From contig OX459096.1 of NCBI GenBank assembly GCA_949775045.1, positions 30,897,475-30,961,474 of the forward strand: a stretch of DNA of 64,000 nucleotides. The letters run 5' to 3'. The stretch comes from Metridium senile. Its lineage: Eukaryota; Cnidaria; Anthozoa; Actiniaria; Metridiidae. Shown one piece after another: positions 26,501 to 37,683 of the stretch. The stretch's first letter is position 1. Each line of letters begins with the position of its first letter. The notes under the pieces are model-generated. The model saw only the letters and a program-made list of their open reading frames with translations. It did no database searches and was not told the origin of the DNA. Position numbers and translations under genes: made by a program.

Positions 26501-28114
26501 AAGAGACAGGGATAGAGAAAAGGACAACAAACCTAGAGAAAGGGAACGTGACAGGGGAAGAGATGAAAGAGAGCCAGAACGCCCAAGAAGAAGTCGTGGA
26601 GAATCTAAACACTCTGAATCTGGATCATCTAAGGTACGCAATTCATCCATATTTATATACCATAATGTACAGTATCACCATGGTATTACCCTTAAAGTGA
26701 CATTGATTGAAATGACACAGGGTCATCTGCACAAGCTGTCACGTGTACTTACTTACCCACTTACTTTGGATGGGAATTGTCTTGTGTATGATATAACTTA
26801 AAATTATAAATTATTTAATGAAACTTTTTCTCTGATCTGTCTATCATCCTTTTGGACAAAGCTTGCATAAACTCATCCAGGGATTGGTTGATTTGATGGA
26901 AGCTCTGCCTCCAAATTGATTGATGGATCAGAAACACTCAAATTCAAAATTTGCTGGTAACCATGCAACACTTTCAGATCTAAGTTTTTTCACACTTCTC
27001 CAAGGCTATGCTGATTTTATTAAACTAGTGAAAGTTCATCATTACAGTCTGCAGTATCCCCATTTTCAACTCTAGTTTTTTTCTTCTTGATTTCTGGGTA
27101 CACTAATATTCCAACTTGTTTTCCACAGAGAACTGTAGTTGGCCCATCAGAAGGCAAATCCAAGAGCTCGTCAACATCAGAGTCCAAATCAAGCAGGGTT
27201 GTTGTGAATAAGAGCTCTAGTAGTGGTAAACCAACTAACCGTGTTGTGATTGGTTCATTACCTGATCTCATAACACCTACCAGGCTGAAAGAACTGCTTG
27301 CTGGCATTGGACCTATACAGGTCAGTACATTGTGTTTTTAAGAGTTAGGTCACATCCTCATTTGGTTAACTATCAAGTCTAACCTTACTATGTTGTACTA
27401 AAAGATGATTTCTCAGACTAACCAAGCCCTTCCTGCATTTTTCGTCTTTCCGAACTCAGACATTCCAACAGTTAGCATTCTATTTGAATATTGAAGGAAT
27501 CATAGGAATGCTTGGAATTTCTCAGAGCACTTGTAAGACGTGAAAATTCAGAAATTTGAAAGCCTCCAGTCCTACCTTAACTAGAGATATATTGTTATTG
27601 AATATTGATGAAGTGATATCTTTTCAGCAACTGAAAATGTCTACAACCAAACACAAAGCATTGGTAACATTTGAAAAGAATGAGCATGCTCTAGCCTGTC
27701 GTCGTAAATTCCACAGGTATTGTATTGCTTCATAATTTAAGCATAATTAAAGCGATAATTGTTTGCATCGTTACTAGCGAATTGTGAATTTCCCTCAATC
27801 TGTTTAGAGACGAAGTTTGTACGTTAACTTGTAAAGTCTTTGGTTTATTTGATGTTAGCTCTGCCCTCAAACGTATTGATGGTTCAGAAAAACCCAAAAT
27901 CAAATTTAAATTTACAGGGGATGAAAACAATCTTTTGTCAATTTCTCATGAATCAGTAATGAGTTTTATAAGTACAGTAATATCGATAATATTAACAGCT
28001 GATCTGCAACAGCTATATAGTAAATTCCACATATCAAATTCACTGATTGCACAAATGTTTTTTATTTACAGAACTGTGGTAGATGACTCTCAAGTCACTG
28101 TGGATTTTCTCTAG
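10273..28114 (+). CDS. RBM33: RNA-binding protein 33-like (18 coding exons)
   Basis: Coding exons: 10273-10297, 10616-10648, 11116-11503, 16221-16263, 16353-16391, 17390-17424, 17686-17801, 20257-20367, 20861-20963, 21544-21737, 21845-21907, 24357-24622, 24878-25462, 25704-25870, 26183-26633, 27129-27320, 27628-27716, 28072-28114. All phases agree; 980 residues. In order: Gly/Pro/His-rich (20-149), acidic Asp/Glu (165-225), basic RGG (265-298), Met/Pro/Gly-rich low complexity with Ala runs (298-667), SR repeats (670-723), RD/RE-rich (724-873), C-terminal RRM (about 911-980). The motif KNIHVNPHF at about 367-375 matches a conserved motif I recall from vertebrate RBM33, which also has acidic, RGG, proline-rich and C-terminal RRM-like parts. 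The start has a good context (ACCATGG). Expected role: nuclear mRNA binding and export or processing. The long SR/RD block could instead suggest a more general splicing-factor relative. Confidence 0.75.
10860..11045 (-). repeat. Degenerate tRNA-type SINE fragment
   Basis: Contains TCTCTCCATCAATGCTCTG and GTGTGAGATCACTTGGGATTGAACTC, which match the clearer SINE copy at 45508-45738 in the same order. The tRNA-like head is on the right, so the element points to the minus strand. It ends about 70 bases before exon 3 of RBM33. Confidence 0.5.
11656..15790. mobile_element. 4.1-kb intronic element with ~790-bp inverted arms
   Basis: Arms 11656-12452 and 14988-15790 are reverse complements with only scattered differences over nearly 800 bases. 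The spacer (12453-14987) has no transposase frame. The element lies wholly inside RBM33 intron 3, just after a (TA)n tract (11537-11577). It could be a long-TIR non-autonomous DNA transposon or two copies of one repeat in opposite orientation around unrelated sequence. Confidence 0.75.
16981..17268. mobile_element. MITE family C copy 2
   Basis: Full-length relative of 7751-8047: terminal GCACCTATTTCAAAAATCG, subterminal GGATGTCGG blocks in inverted orientation, ending CGATTTTTGAAATAGGTGTA. It lies in the RBM33 intron between exons 5 and 6. Confidence 0.75.
17999..18152. mobile_element. Fold-back element in RBM33 intron 7
   Basis: Arms carrying GGGAATTCCACGTTGAATTTC and its complement flank a short CG-rich centre (CGCGGAGTCCGCGGAGCG). 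No coding capacity. Confidence 0.65.
19427..19819. repeat. Four copies of GTAATGTCYGTCACG
   Basis: The 15-base string occurs at 19427-19441, 19448-19462, 19636-19650 and 19805-19819, all in the same orientation, in RBM33 intron 7. The rest of the interval does not look tandemly repeated. Confidence 0.7.
19855..19920 (-). repeat. SINE tail fragment
   Basis: Strings GGTGCACTCTTTTCCCTCCTC and CATTTTATGGGTATTT match the non-tRNA part of the SINE at 45508-45738. The tRNA-like head is absent. The call rests on about 60 diverged bases. Confidence 0.35.
20479..20810. repeat. 82-bp tandem repeat, four copies
   Basis: Units beginning TTGTGATGCATTTAATATAT recur at 20479, 20562, 20644 and 20726 with a period of 82-83 and few differences. 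They end 50 bases before the acceptor of the RGG-encoding exon (20861) in RBM33 intron 8. Confidence 0.9.
22525..23409. mobile_element. Nested element with CAGAGACTCTG termini
   Basis: Begins CAGAGACTCTG and ends CAGAGTCTCTG, with AATTAA on both outer flanks as a likely 6-base target duplication. Subterminal TCGCACTTTTTTCA motifs occur near both ends. Inside it is a truncated family B copy. Confidence 0.65.
23069..23347. mobile_element. Family B copy 2 (5' part only)
   Basis: Matches 6806-7090 in the same orientation almost base for base, from AAGGTAGTTCCGGATACTTGG to GGGCTATCTAGCATTTGCT, then stops. The rest of the 940-base family B element is missing. Confidence 0.8.
25269..25430 (+). other. 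RBM33: Two poly-alanine tracts in RBM33 exon 13
   Basis: Within exon 13, GCN-type repeats encode two runs of alanine, interrupted by Val/Thr in the first and by Ser in the second. Between them is an aromatic-rich stretch (QQYPFTPFDYSMYGANWQMF). The same DNA read in another frame gives leucine runs. Such tracts are common in low-complexity RNA-binding proteins and may vary in length. Confidence 0.7.
27239..28114 (+). CDS. RBM33: RBM33 C-terminal RRM (exons 16-18)
   Basis: The end of exon 16 plus exons 17 and 18 encode a short RRM-like fold: first strand RVVIGSLPDLITP, helix TRLKELLAGIGPIQ, strand HKALVTFEKNEHAL as the RNP1 region, ending DDSQVTVDFL and stop at 28112-28114. RNP1 lacks the usual Gly-Phe/Tyr-Gly-Phe pattern, so RNA contacts may differ from canonical RRMs. 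Confidence 0.7.
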
Positions 28115-28540
28115 GAAAACTGCCAGGTTTTAGAGGTTTCTTGCATGATATATGTATATATATATATTAACTGTAATCTCATCTATCTAAGTGTACTTCT
28201 ATATATTCATCCTTCTAATCAACATTTTTTATTATTGTTGTTGTTTGTTTGTTTGTTTTTATGTTCTTGGTGTAGTTGGTATTTGTTTCTGCTTCAAATA
28301 ACTAGGAATATGTTTGTTTGTCTATTCTTTTTTTATATATATAAAATAGAAATGTTTTTGTGTCCTCTTCCATAAAGGCAAGTGCAACTAGCTAGTGTAG
28401 GGTAAATAGAAAGAAAGGCTTATAAAGGAAGGCTAATTAAGATAGTCTTTGACTTCATGCTGTTAGAGATTTTAAGGTATTAGAATGTCATTTACATTAC
28501 AATATAATATGTTATAAAATATTTGAGATAATATGCACGC

Positions 28541-28930
28541 TCTGATGGGCTGGCTATCATGTTTATATCAAGGCCAGAGAAATGCTCAGCTTTTCATGCA
28601 ATAAAAGTTCTAACATCTTTTATAAAAGCAATATTAAACTTCTGCTTCATATACTGTGGTATAAACACCCTTTGAGCTGTAGAGCATTAAAAAAGTTAAA
28701 GGAATGTCCTCTCTCTTGATATACAGCTCCTAGCATGTTTATGTCAAGGACAGAGAGACACCCAGCTTTTCATGCAATAAAATTTCTAACATCTTTTATA
28801 AAAGCAATATTAAACTTCTGCTTCATATACTGTGGTATAAACACTCTGGGAGCTTTAGAGCATTCAACAAGTCAAAGAAACAGCTTATCTCTTGTTCTAC
28901 AGCTACCAGTGTGTTTATATCACAGTAAAT
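28541..28930. repeat. 176-bp tandem duplication (2.1 copies)
   Basis: GCTTTTCATGCAATAAAA through ACTGTGGTATAAACAC is repeated with a period of 176 bases and a few substitutions. Each copy carries an AATAAA hexamer, so it may provide alternative polyadenylation sites for the upstream gene. Confidence 0.85.
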
Positions 28931-31900
28931 AGACATGCTCATTAACACTGCTCTGATTAGCTGAAATATTTAGAACTATTTTCCCAATTGGCAGCAAGCT
29001 TGATCAGGTGTGTTCCATTGAAATAGTTATACAAACCTAGCAGATAATGTACACTGTTTTACTGAAGCTTTTTTATAATGGGCTGCATGATTTCCTCTGT
29101 TATAAATCAATAAGACAAAGTCTCTCACCCAGCGCATAATAGAAACACTTAAGAAAATGTAAAGAACTCTTAACTGGCTAGTCACACTCAACTACATATA
29201 TATAAGTAGCACCGTAACACCACTTTTGCTTGTTAATAATTCTTTGTATTTTCTCTCATGCATCTATAATGCTGTGGGCACAAAACGTTTTTGTTGCACT
29301 GAATTGACAATAAGTTATAACAATCTTACCAGATCAGTCTGATTTTTTTGAAAAATGAAAGTAGATGAAAATGTTTATAGCAATGCGAAATCAAAATGTG
29401 ATGAGCAATTTGAGTGACTATAGTCTGGAATGGCTAACTTTGTGAAGACTGTATTGGTTAAACAAGAAACTAGTCCATCCAGAATGCCACGTTCTCAAAT
29501 TGGTCATTATTTTTTCACATACATGTTTCTTTAATAGCTTGTTATCAGAAGTTTATTTGAATTGGACTTTGAATTGAATTTACCATGTAGACTTGATCCT
29601 GTTCTTACAAATTTAGATTTTTATCATAATCTGCAGAAGTATTTTTAAAATCTTAAATAAAAATGCATTAGTGTGGATAGGGTCCAGTTTATGGACATTT
29701 TCTCCACTTAGATATAATATGCTTTGCTTGTGTAATACTGTATTTGTTTTGTAAGCAGCAAAAGCTATTTTTAAAGAAGGCACTATGTTAATGTAATTGT
29801 GCTCTCTGTAGTTGAAAATCTTGATTATTTGCCATTGATTCCACTGTAAGTGGATCTGTAAAAATTCAGTAGGGATAAAGATAAAAGATAAGTAGAGAGG
29901 TGTGAATATTCTTACTGACTTTAAGAGAAAGCAGAAAGGCAGTGATTTCAATTCACTTGCAGAATAATTTATCCTTAAAATAAGTAAGTCAAAAGGCCTG
30001 TATCTATGTCAGAATAGGTGCCATGTTTAGCATCAGTGCTCTGTCAAAGATGCACTACAAATGCAGTTGCTGATGTTTCTGTACTGTGGTACTGTAGAGC
30101 ACTCAAAGAAAGTTAATGTAGTACCTTGGCTGTCTGAAAGACTTGCTTTAGTTCTCTACAGACTTAATAGTGTATCACAGTACAGTTACATAATCACATT
30201 GCTTAGAAGAAAACAATTAGAGGTTAAAAGATACCTTTTACATCTGCACATAAAAAGAGTACTTGTTGACATCAATCGTTCATCAGAGTCAAAGCACAAT
30301 TTATGTCTAGAATGTCAGCAAGTAACTGTTTCTTCTATATAGTATACATTGTATATTAAACATTATAATATGTTACTATGCTAGACAGACACTGGCTTTT
30401 TGATAAAATCTAAAAAAAACTAAATTCGAAAATATGTTCCTACTTGCTCCTAATTATGCACGTACAACCAGTTTGTAATTAACAAATATCGAGTTTGATA
30501 TTCTAATCTAAATGTAGAATATTGAGAGAACACACAAAGCATAGGAAACATATTCACAAAAGCAACTAGTCAACTCAGTGACTAGCTGTTGATTGTATGC
30601 ACATGTAAAAATGACAATATCATGTTTAATACTCCTGTCAAACATGGCATGTGTGCATACTATCAACCTTATTTTATAAAATGTTATCAAATCTTTTAAT
30701 AGTCCAGAGGCCATGCTAGTTGCGAACCATTAGTTAATGTAGAAAGTTAGATTTTTGTCATTATTTTAGAAAGTGTGTGTGGTCTGTCGTAGGTTAAAAT
30801 GAATGCTTGTATCAGCCTTGCCTTTATGGAAGAGTTTATGTTGTGTATGTGTATGTACATTATAGTTATAACATTGAACAGTTTTGTGTATTTCTGTTCA
30901 ATCAAATTGGCCATCTGTATGTAGCATCTAATGTAACTGACATAATACTTAAGGAACCATACTTAACATAATTATAATAAGCACATATCATTTTGTATTG
31001 GTCAAACATGGTTGTAATGAACATCTTAAAATGCGGAAACAATGGAATGGGATGAATACAAGGGATCAATGGATATCAGTGTGTCTTGGTGTGGAATTCA
31101 TTCATCACAAAGCAAAAAACATGAGGATTGGATCATATTATGGATTGACTCACTTATGGATGGGATCTTAACTCAATGGATCAACAATGTTCAACAACTG
31201 ATGTTCAAACATCTATAATGTTATGAGAAATTATTTGTGACAAGATGGTCTGTCATTATTATTTTGTACATTGAACTGTTACCGCACTGTGTCAACTGAA
31301 CTGAACTTTTGTTTTGTGTTCGAAGCAACAATAGTTATTCGTTTTTGAACTTCAGCTATTACTAGAAATGATTTGTGCTTTTGTGAAGAACATGCTCGAC
31401 AATGCAGCTTCATATATATTTTATATATACAACCTTTCAGAGAAACTTTGTTGCCCATGAAGAGAATACTTTACAAGCTAGTAGCTCAGAGGCAAAATGG
31501 TTATGGCCTTACTTACAAAATGGTTTTGGCCTACTTTTATAATTCAAAATTTTCTCACTGATACATTGGCACATATGTCTGTAGCCATGAACCTAATGTT
31601 CTAATTGGCTACCTATGATCCCCTACTTCAATGGCTTGTTGGCTTTTCACAGCACAGGTGATAATGTTTCTCCGAAAGGTGTATGTTAGCTTCTAAATTT
31701 CCTAAGCAATAGAAATTTTATTGAAAAGAAGTGGGTATGTTTTTCACAAGTGTACAATGTCTGCAATTGATGTTATTAGTTAGTATTTTAGGGTTAATTA
31801 ATGTCAGAATTAGTACTTCTAGTTGACTGTAATAAAACACCAGAAAATGGTTCAAAAGTTATGGCAGTTACTGTTCAGTTCAGTATTATATTTTTTTACC

Positions 31901-32410
31901 TGATGTATAGCATTGGAGTACATTGTTTCACTGGTTGCAATGCTTTGGGGAATATTGCACCATAATATTCAATGAAGGGTGGAGTGTCAATAATGTTGTT
32001 AATGGGAGGGATATCCATAGCTTAATGTTCAATGAATAGGGGGTAAGAGTTACCAGTTAAGGTGTTACATTGCTTTAGCTTACAAGATGTGTTTCGTTGC
32101 CTCATTTAAAAAAGAAGCATAGAAACAGGAAATTTGCACTGTAAATAGCTAACTTGAATGATAACATGGAGAACACTGCCATCAAATAGAAATAAATTAG
32201 ATAGTGTGCTTTTGTGATAACAGGTGCAATGTCATTTTTGAGCATGAGCATGCATTCAACAGCTAAGTTTTCCATTGTTATTTTGCGCATGCTTATTAGC
32301 CAGTTTTTAGAAAAGGTACATTGGAGAAACATTTTTTAATGTGTAAATTTCCTGTAAATCGTACTAAAACAAAATTGAGCCATTTCCTCTGTAAGGGAAA
32401 TCATAATGTT

Positions 32411-32745
32411 ATTAATGTTATCCAGATTAATAGACAACCTGGTATAGCCCCTACTTAAAATATAAGGATATTTTATATTCTCATATTAATTTATTCATAT
32501 GCAGCCACTGTTGTTAATGTTATCCAGATTAATAGACAACCTGGTATAGCCCCTACTTAAAATATAAGGATATTTTATATTCTCATATTAATTTTATTTA
32601 TTTATTTATTTATTTATAAGGCTTTCCACATTTGTGGGAGACCACAGCAACAGAGCCAGGCTCCAAGAATGTATTCATATGCAGCCACTGTTGTTGATGT
32701 TATCCAGATAAATAAATAACCTGACTATTCCAAATGCCATATGTC
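32411..32745. repeat. 102-bp direct duplication plus third partial copy
   Basis: GTTATCCAGATTAATAGACA and the following 80 bases are repeated exactly at a spacing of 102. A third diverged start follows at about 32699 after a (TTTA)n tract and a 50-base insert (AAGGCTTTCCACATTTGTGG). Confidence 0.85.
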
Positions 32746-33577
32746 TCAGAGATTCATATTGCCTTTGGTTCCACATGGATAATACAACCATATATTGTAT
32801 GAAAATGGAATATTTAATAAGATATAACATTTGGAATAACAAAAGTGTTTATTTATCTGTCTAACAGTTATGAGAATGACTCTATGATTTGTTTTTAAAT
32901 TTATTATTTTTTATAAGTTTTATAATTTATATTTAATCTGTAAATAGTGGTCCCATTATTGCTTTCAATACAGATCCTATCTGATCAGTTATCTGAAGAA
33001 CATCACTACCTGTAGAATTTGAAATACCTTTTCAGAGTAATTCCATTTATAGAAATGCTACTATCTTCATTATCTTTGTTGTTAAGGTAGATAGGGAGTG
33101 TGTGGTTGTGCGGAGCTGCATGATTTTACTATTTTTACCACAATTTGGTCTGTAAATACAGTAATATTGTTTAAAATGTATTTATGTGGACTATACCTTT
33201 TTGCGCATTGACTAACACAAATGAAGGTGGGGTTAGTTATGGAAATTTATTTTTGTATATAATGTTTTACATTGAAAGAGTAAAATATTCATATTGATGA
33301 TCCAAAGTTTGTATAAAGTTTCAATAGTGTTGTACATATTTATACATTTCTGAATTTAAAGTTAAAAAAAATTATGATTTCTTTAATATTTTAAAGTATT
33401 ACAAAGTGATGATAATGGTTACAAACAAATAACAGTTGTGCAACACTTTTGTGTTACGAGTTTCTAAATGGTTATAATAATGTTTATAATAGAAGGAAAT
33501 AAGTTATTCATCGTGGAATGTGAAAACTAAAAGGATACTTAATCAATTGTCTCACGATTGAGGTCATTGGTAGAAAT

Positions 33578-33621
33578 ACCGCGACGTTTCGACTGCAATC
33601 TGCTAGTCTTCATCAGGCGAT
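33578..33621 (-). ncRNA. Mirror hammerhead-like core, minus strand
   Basis: The left arm of the same palindrome holds the same motif set on the minus strand: CTGATGA complement at 33610-33616 and GAAAC/GUC complement at 33583-33590. It is a symmetry copy of the plus-strand candidate. Confidence 0.45.
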
Positions 33622-33850
33622 GGTGTAGACTGGATGATGGTTGTCTTATATACTTTTCGTCGGATTATCGGCGCTGTGATTGGCTGACGCTTGATGTCCC
33701 AGCATGCTTCTTGATTGTTGGCATCCATCGATCTACCGGAAGCGTGGATACCAACAATCAAGAAGCATGCTGGGACATCAAGCGTCAGCCAATCACAGCG
33801 CTGATAATCCGACGAAAAGTATATAAGACAACCATCATCCAGTCTACACC

Positions 33851-33894
33851 ATCGCCTGATGAAGACTAGCAGATTGCAGTCGAAACGTCGCGGT
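33851..33894 (+). ncRNA. Candidate type I hammerhead ribozyme core
   Basis: CTGATGA (33856-33862), stem II GACU/AGUC with a 10-base loop, GAAAC (33882-33886), and GUC (33887-33889). ATCGC before the core and GCGGT after GUC can form a 5-bp stem I including one G-U pair. Stem III is minimal, as in dimer-forming retroelement hammerheads. One extra A sits between CTGATGA and stem II. Cleavage activity is inferred only. Confidence 0.5.
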
Positions 33895-36282
33895 ATTTCT
33901 ACCAATGACCTCAATCGTGAGACAATTGATTAAGTATCCTTTTAGTTTTTAATGTTTATAATGTATATAGTGTATTTTTATAATATTAGTAGAGCATAAG
34001 GTACATTAGATGCACCCAATCTGGGTTGTGAAAATATTAATATAATAATTATTGCCTCATGATCAACCCAATTTTTTTATTGATATGAAAATCTATATAG
34101 ATTCTATTGTCGAAGGTTTGTCTTGTTTTAAAGACATCTATACAGTTCATCTGCATCAGATGAGAGAGATTATGAAATCTTAAAACTAATAATATTTTTA
34201 ATATTTAACATAACTCCGTGTGGTGTTTAAAGTCATCACTTGTAAGTAATTTTATTTGCATAGACATTTTTGTTGTTATCATCCATGAAGTGACAGCTGA
34301 GAACAATTATTATTTACACTATATAAAGAGTTGGTATGACTGCTTGGGCAATCTATCAAGATCCGATTACCATGTAATATATACAATATGAGCAGCTGAT
34401 CTGTATAGGATATACAACAGCTAGTCTTTGACTAGTTGTTGTATATCTCATACAAATGTGAATATTGTATAGTACTTAATATAAAAGTCCAACATAAGTT
34501 CTTTCATATTTTACTAAAATTGTCAAGATAAAAGTAAATCTGGTCGAGAAAATTCAAGCTAAAACGATTTGGTATCTAAAATACAACTTTCAGATGAGAT
34601 TTCTTTTTTAAAATTCTCATTAATTATTCATGGGTTTTATAATGCATGATACAGCTATTTCATAAAATGGGATTTCTGTTACATTCCAAAATAACATGTG
34701 ATTTTGCTAGTAACACATAACAGTGAGGATACTAGAACCGCAAACACTTGACTTTTTCATGTTTTTATTTTCAGATATGTTCATAATAAATCATATTTCT
34801 TATCTATTCGCTCATGGGATGTGGGTTAACAAAAGTAACAAACAAATACTCGGGGTGTTCACGGTTGGAGTGTCCTCACTGTAAAAATATGTGTAAAATC
34901 TTTCTTCCCATTTGTGAGTTTAATGTTTCATTTACATTCTAGTAAGAACATAAAATGATTGAAGTACATTATAAAAATACATTTGAAAGATCAGACTAAG
35001 TAAACAGACAGTCAAGAATTTAGTTTGATCTTTGATGATATGTCACTTTTTGTAATGGCTGTATTCATTTACATACTTTTCCATTGTTCCATGCTCTTTT
35101 CTTAAATATGACATAGCTTAGAACATTACTATGGTGTGAACTTTGTCATTTAGTATTTATAGAGAGTAACGTTTCACAGTATACCTCTGAAATATCATAG
35201 GTCCTCCATTTATATTACTTTTTCACTTTAATAATGTCAGTTTTTACATAGAAATATCAAATTTTAACATTGGTAATTTTTCGAAGCTTGGCAACTTAAT
35301 AAATTTAAACGTGGAAGAAATTGTCTATTAACAATTTTGCTAGTTACCATTAAAACCATAAATGTCTGTCATTCTAAAAGTTATGGCATTATTTGATATC
35401 TGTTCATTATTTGGTATTAGAATATTGCTTTATAATTTAGACCTCCATAGTCAACAAATACCCAGGGTAACAGGCTCTCTGGGATGGAGAGAGTTTTCAA
35501 AGTGTTTATTTTAGTATAAATCCAAGTAATTTGTATGCTTACTAATGCTTCACGTTAATTAGCCTGCACTGCACACTGAATAAATTATTTGTTTGAAGTG
35601 GTATATATATAATCCATAGTATTTTGATTCTTCAATGTATGATATTTTACAAGACTGTAATTCCTAAGTTTTCTGGTCATCAACCCATCTTCAAGGGAGG
35701 TGAAAAAGAATGTTAACAACAGTAAAACTCACGAAAACAACATAAACCTTAAAACTAATGGAACATGCTTAATCAAATATATTTTCAGTTTACGAAGGTA
35801 GAGATTGGTCAATGACCCAAAAGCTTTGGAATAATTACAGCCTTCTAGAATATCTTACACTGAAAAATCGAAATATTAAGAATTATAATGAAGCCAATGT
35901 ACAACCAAGTGTTAAATAATAACATTGAATGTTTTTGAAAAAATTTCTTACCTTTCCTTAAATTTCCAAAATTAATTATTTGTAGTAAGAAATCTCATTA
36001 GCTTATTGTTTTGTTCCCTTTGGAATTCGTATAATAGGCTAGGTGCACTAACAGATCCCATGACCATATCTCACAACCAAAATCATCAGCAGTATCACCA
36101 AGATGAACTCTTAAGATGGATCAGCATCTCATTAATATTGCGAAGTTTTACTACAAACGTCTTCTTACTATTGGTCTTAGTATTTTTCTTAAGTTTCACT
36201 TTTAATGTGTTGTATGACAAACACTCAGACCTAGGTTTTCAAAGCATGGCTAATGCTAATCGTGTTGAAGTGTCAATCCTGG

Positions 36283-36408
36283 GCTAGTGTACTCTGGTTA
36301 CCAGAGGCTTGACTAACTTTTTCCCTACCACATATTTTAAGCCACGATGCATCTCAAAATACATAGCAGGGAGAGAGTTAGTCAAGCCTCTGGTGACCCT
36401 CTAGTGCT
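36283..36408. mobile_element. Small fold-back element
   Basis: CCAGAGGCTTGACTAACT and its complement AGTTAGTCAAGCCTCTGG lie about 60 bases apart. Confidence 0.6.
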
Positions 36409-37254
36409 AATTAATGCACTTTGAACATCATGGTTGTCCTGTTTGTTTTACCTTTTGAATGTGCTAAATTTTTTGCTGAAATCACAGTGCTGTTTCCATT
36501 TTGGTGTTCATGTTTGTGATATTAGTTCATATGATTGGATAGGGTCATGCTTATGAATTCCAAAGTTGTTTGGTTGTGGTCATATTTTCCAGAACTTCAG
36601 AAGTTCTTGGAATTTTCTTGGAATTTCCTTGCAATTCTTAAGAATTTCATCAAATCCTTGGCTCCTTTTCAAAAGACACTTGCGAGGAAAACTATCTATT
36701 AATATATATTCAAATACATATTCTTGAAGTATATGAATGTGTATGTGATAAACTAACCTTGAGATTTTGAGTCTTAATGATTGTTTGTTTATTTATTCAT
36801 TCTTTATGTCTATGTAAAATCTGTCCTCACTTATGAAGGCGATATTTTAAGTGTACAATTGTATATTGATTGTTATCGTGCATTTGTTAATTTTGTTGTT
36901 GCTCTTGATGTTGCTGTTTTTGTTATTATTGTTCTGTTGTTGTTTTTGTTGTTATTGCTGCTGTAGTTGCTGTTGTTTGTGGTTGTGTGATTAACATACG
37001 GCAGGGATGGATCCAGACCAAACATTGACCGTTTTTTAACTTAACAACCTTGAAAGCTTGCAAAGAATCTAGTATTTAGATCACTGTTATGTCAAATTGA
37101 TCTGTCAAAAACAATCTGGCGGGTTTTCATATATCGTTGCAAACTGGTGTGAATCCGCGCCTGTACTGTTAAACCCAAACACATATTTTTGTTATATCTA
37201 GCATTATCATCAAATATTCATTCATTTGGCATCTGCTAATCAAAAATTAATTTA

Positions 37255-37415
37255 ATTCTCTACTTTCACATAACCATAATGCCTTCTGTTTTTTGGGGGT
37301 AGACATTGAAACTCAAATTTGTTTGATTTGAATTACAATTTGTTTGATTTGAATTGCAATAGCTGTCGGCCCCCAAAACAGAAGGCATTATGGTTATTGT
37401 GAATGAAGAGAATAG
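37255..37415. mobile_element. Small fold-back element
   Basis: Arms containing ATAACCATAATGCCTTCTGT and its complement flank a duplicated TTTGTTTGATTTGAATT centre. Confidence 0.65.
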
Positions 37416-37683
37416 GATTTACCAATAATTTGTAATATTCCATTTATGTAGACATGGGACTTGTAACAAATGAAGCTGATTTTCTGATAAGCAACCAGCA
37501 TCCAAAATTGGCGTTTGACATGTTTATTTTGGCTGGTATCCAAATAGAGGTCTAATTAACCTCAATTACAAGCGATTCTATAGGCTGTGACTGTTTATCA
37601 GGGCTCAATATTTCATAATTATGACTGAAACATTGCAACATCTAACTGTTAATCATCCATGGGGAGGTCAGTCATTGGATAAT

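Larger units (their letters stand above)
28115..33500. other. RBM33 3' UTR and downstream, no gene
   Basis: AT-rich sequence with many AATAAA hexamers (for example near 28600 and 28779), so the transcript end cannot be fixed. It holds a 176-base tandem duplication (about 28541-28930) and duplicated blocks at 32411-32745. Open frames up to about 110 codons are present but have no domain, compositional or splice support. Confidence 0.5.
33521..33950. mobile_element. Fold-back MITE carrying hammerhead-like cores
   Basis: Nearly perfect palindrome of about 430 bases; outer ends AAAAGGATACTTAATCAATT and complement, centre near 33735. Because of the symmetry, both strands have almost identical 103-codon open frames (plus 33558-33869, minus 33603-33914). 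These are by-products and are not called as genes. Each arm carries a hammerhead-ribozyme-like core. Confidence 0.85.

Noticed and set aside
29613..32332. Frames of 60-112 codons at 29613-29951, 30061-30342 and 32102-32332
   Set aside because: No domain, no splice partners and AT-rich composition like the flanks; probably chance frames in the 3' UTR or intergenic DNA.
33558..33914. Two similar 103-codon proteins on opposite strands
   Set aside because: Caused by the palindromic MITE; equal coding on both strands is a symmetry effect.
36781..36966. Hydrophobic 61-codon frame ending in a Leu run
   Set aside because: The C-terminal half is a GTTGTT/TTGTTG microsatellite; no exon chain around it.
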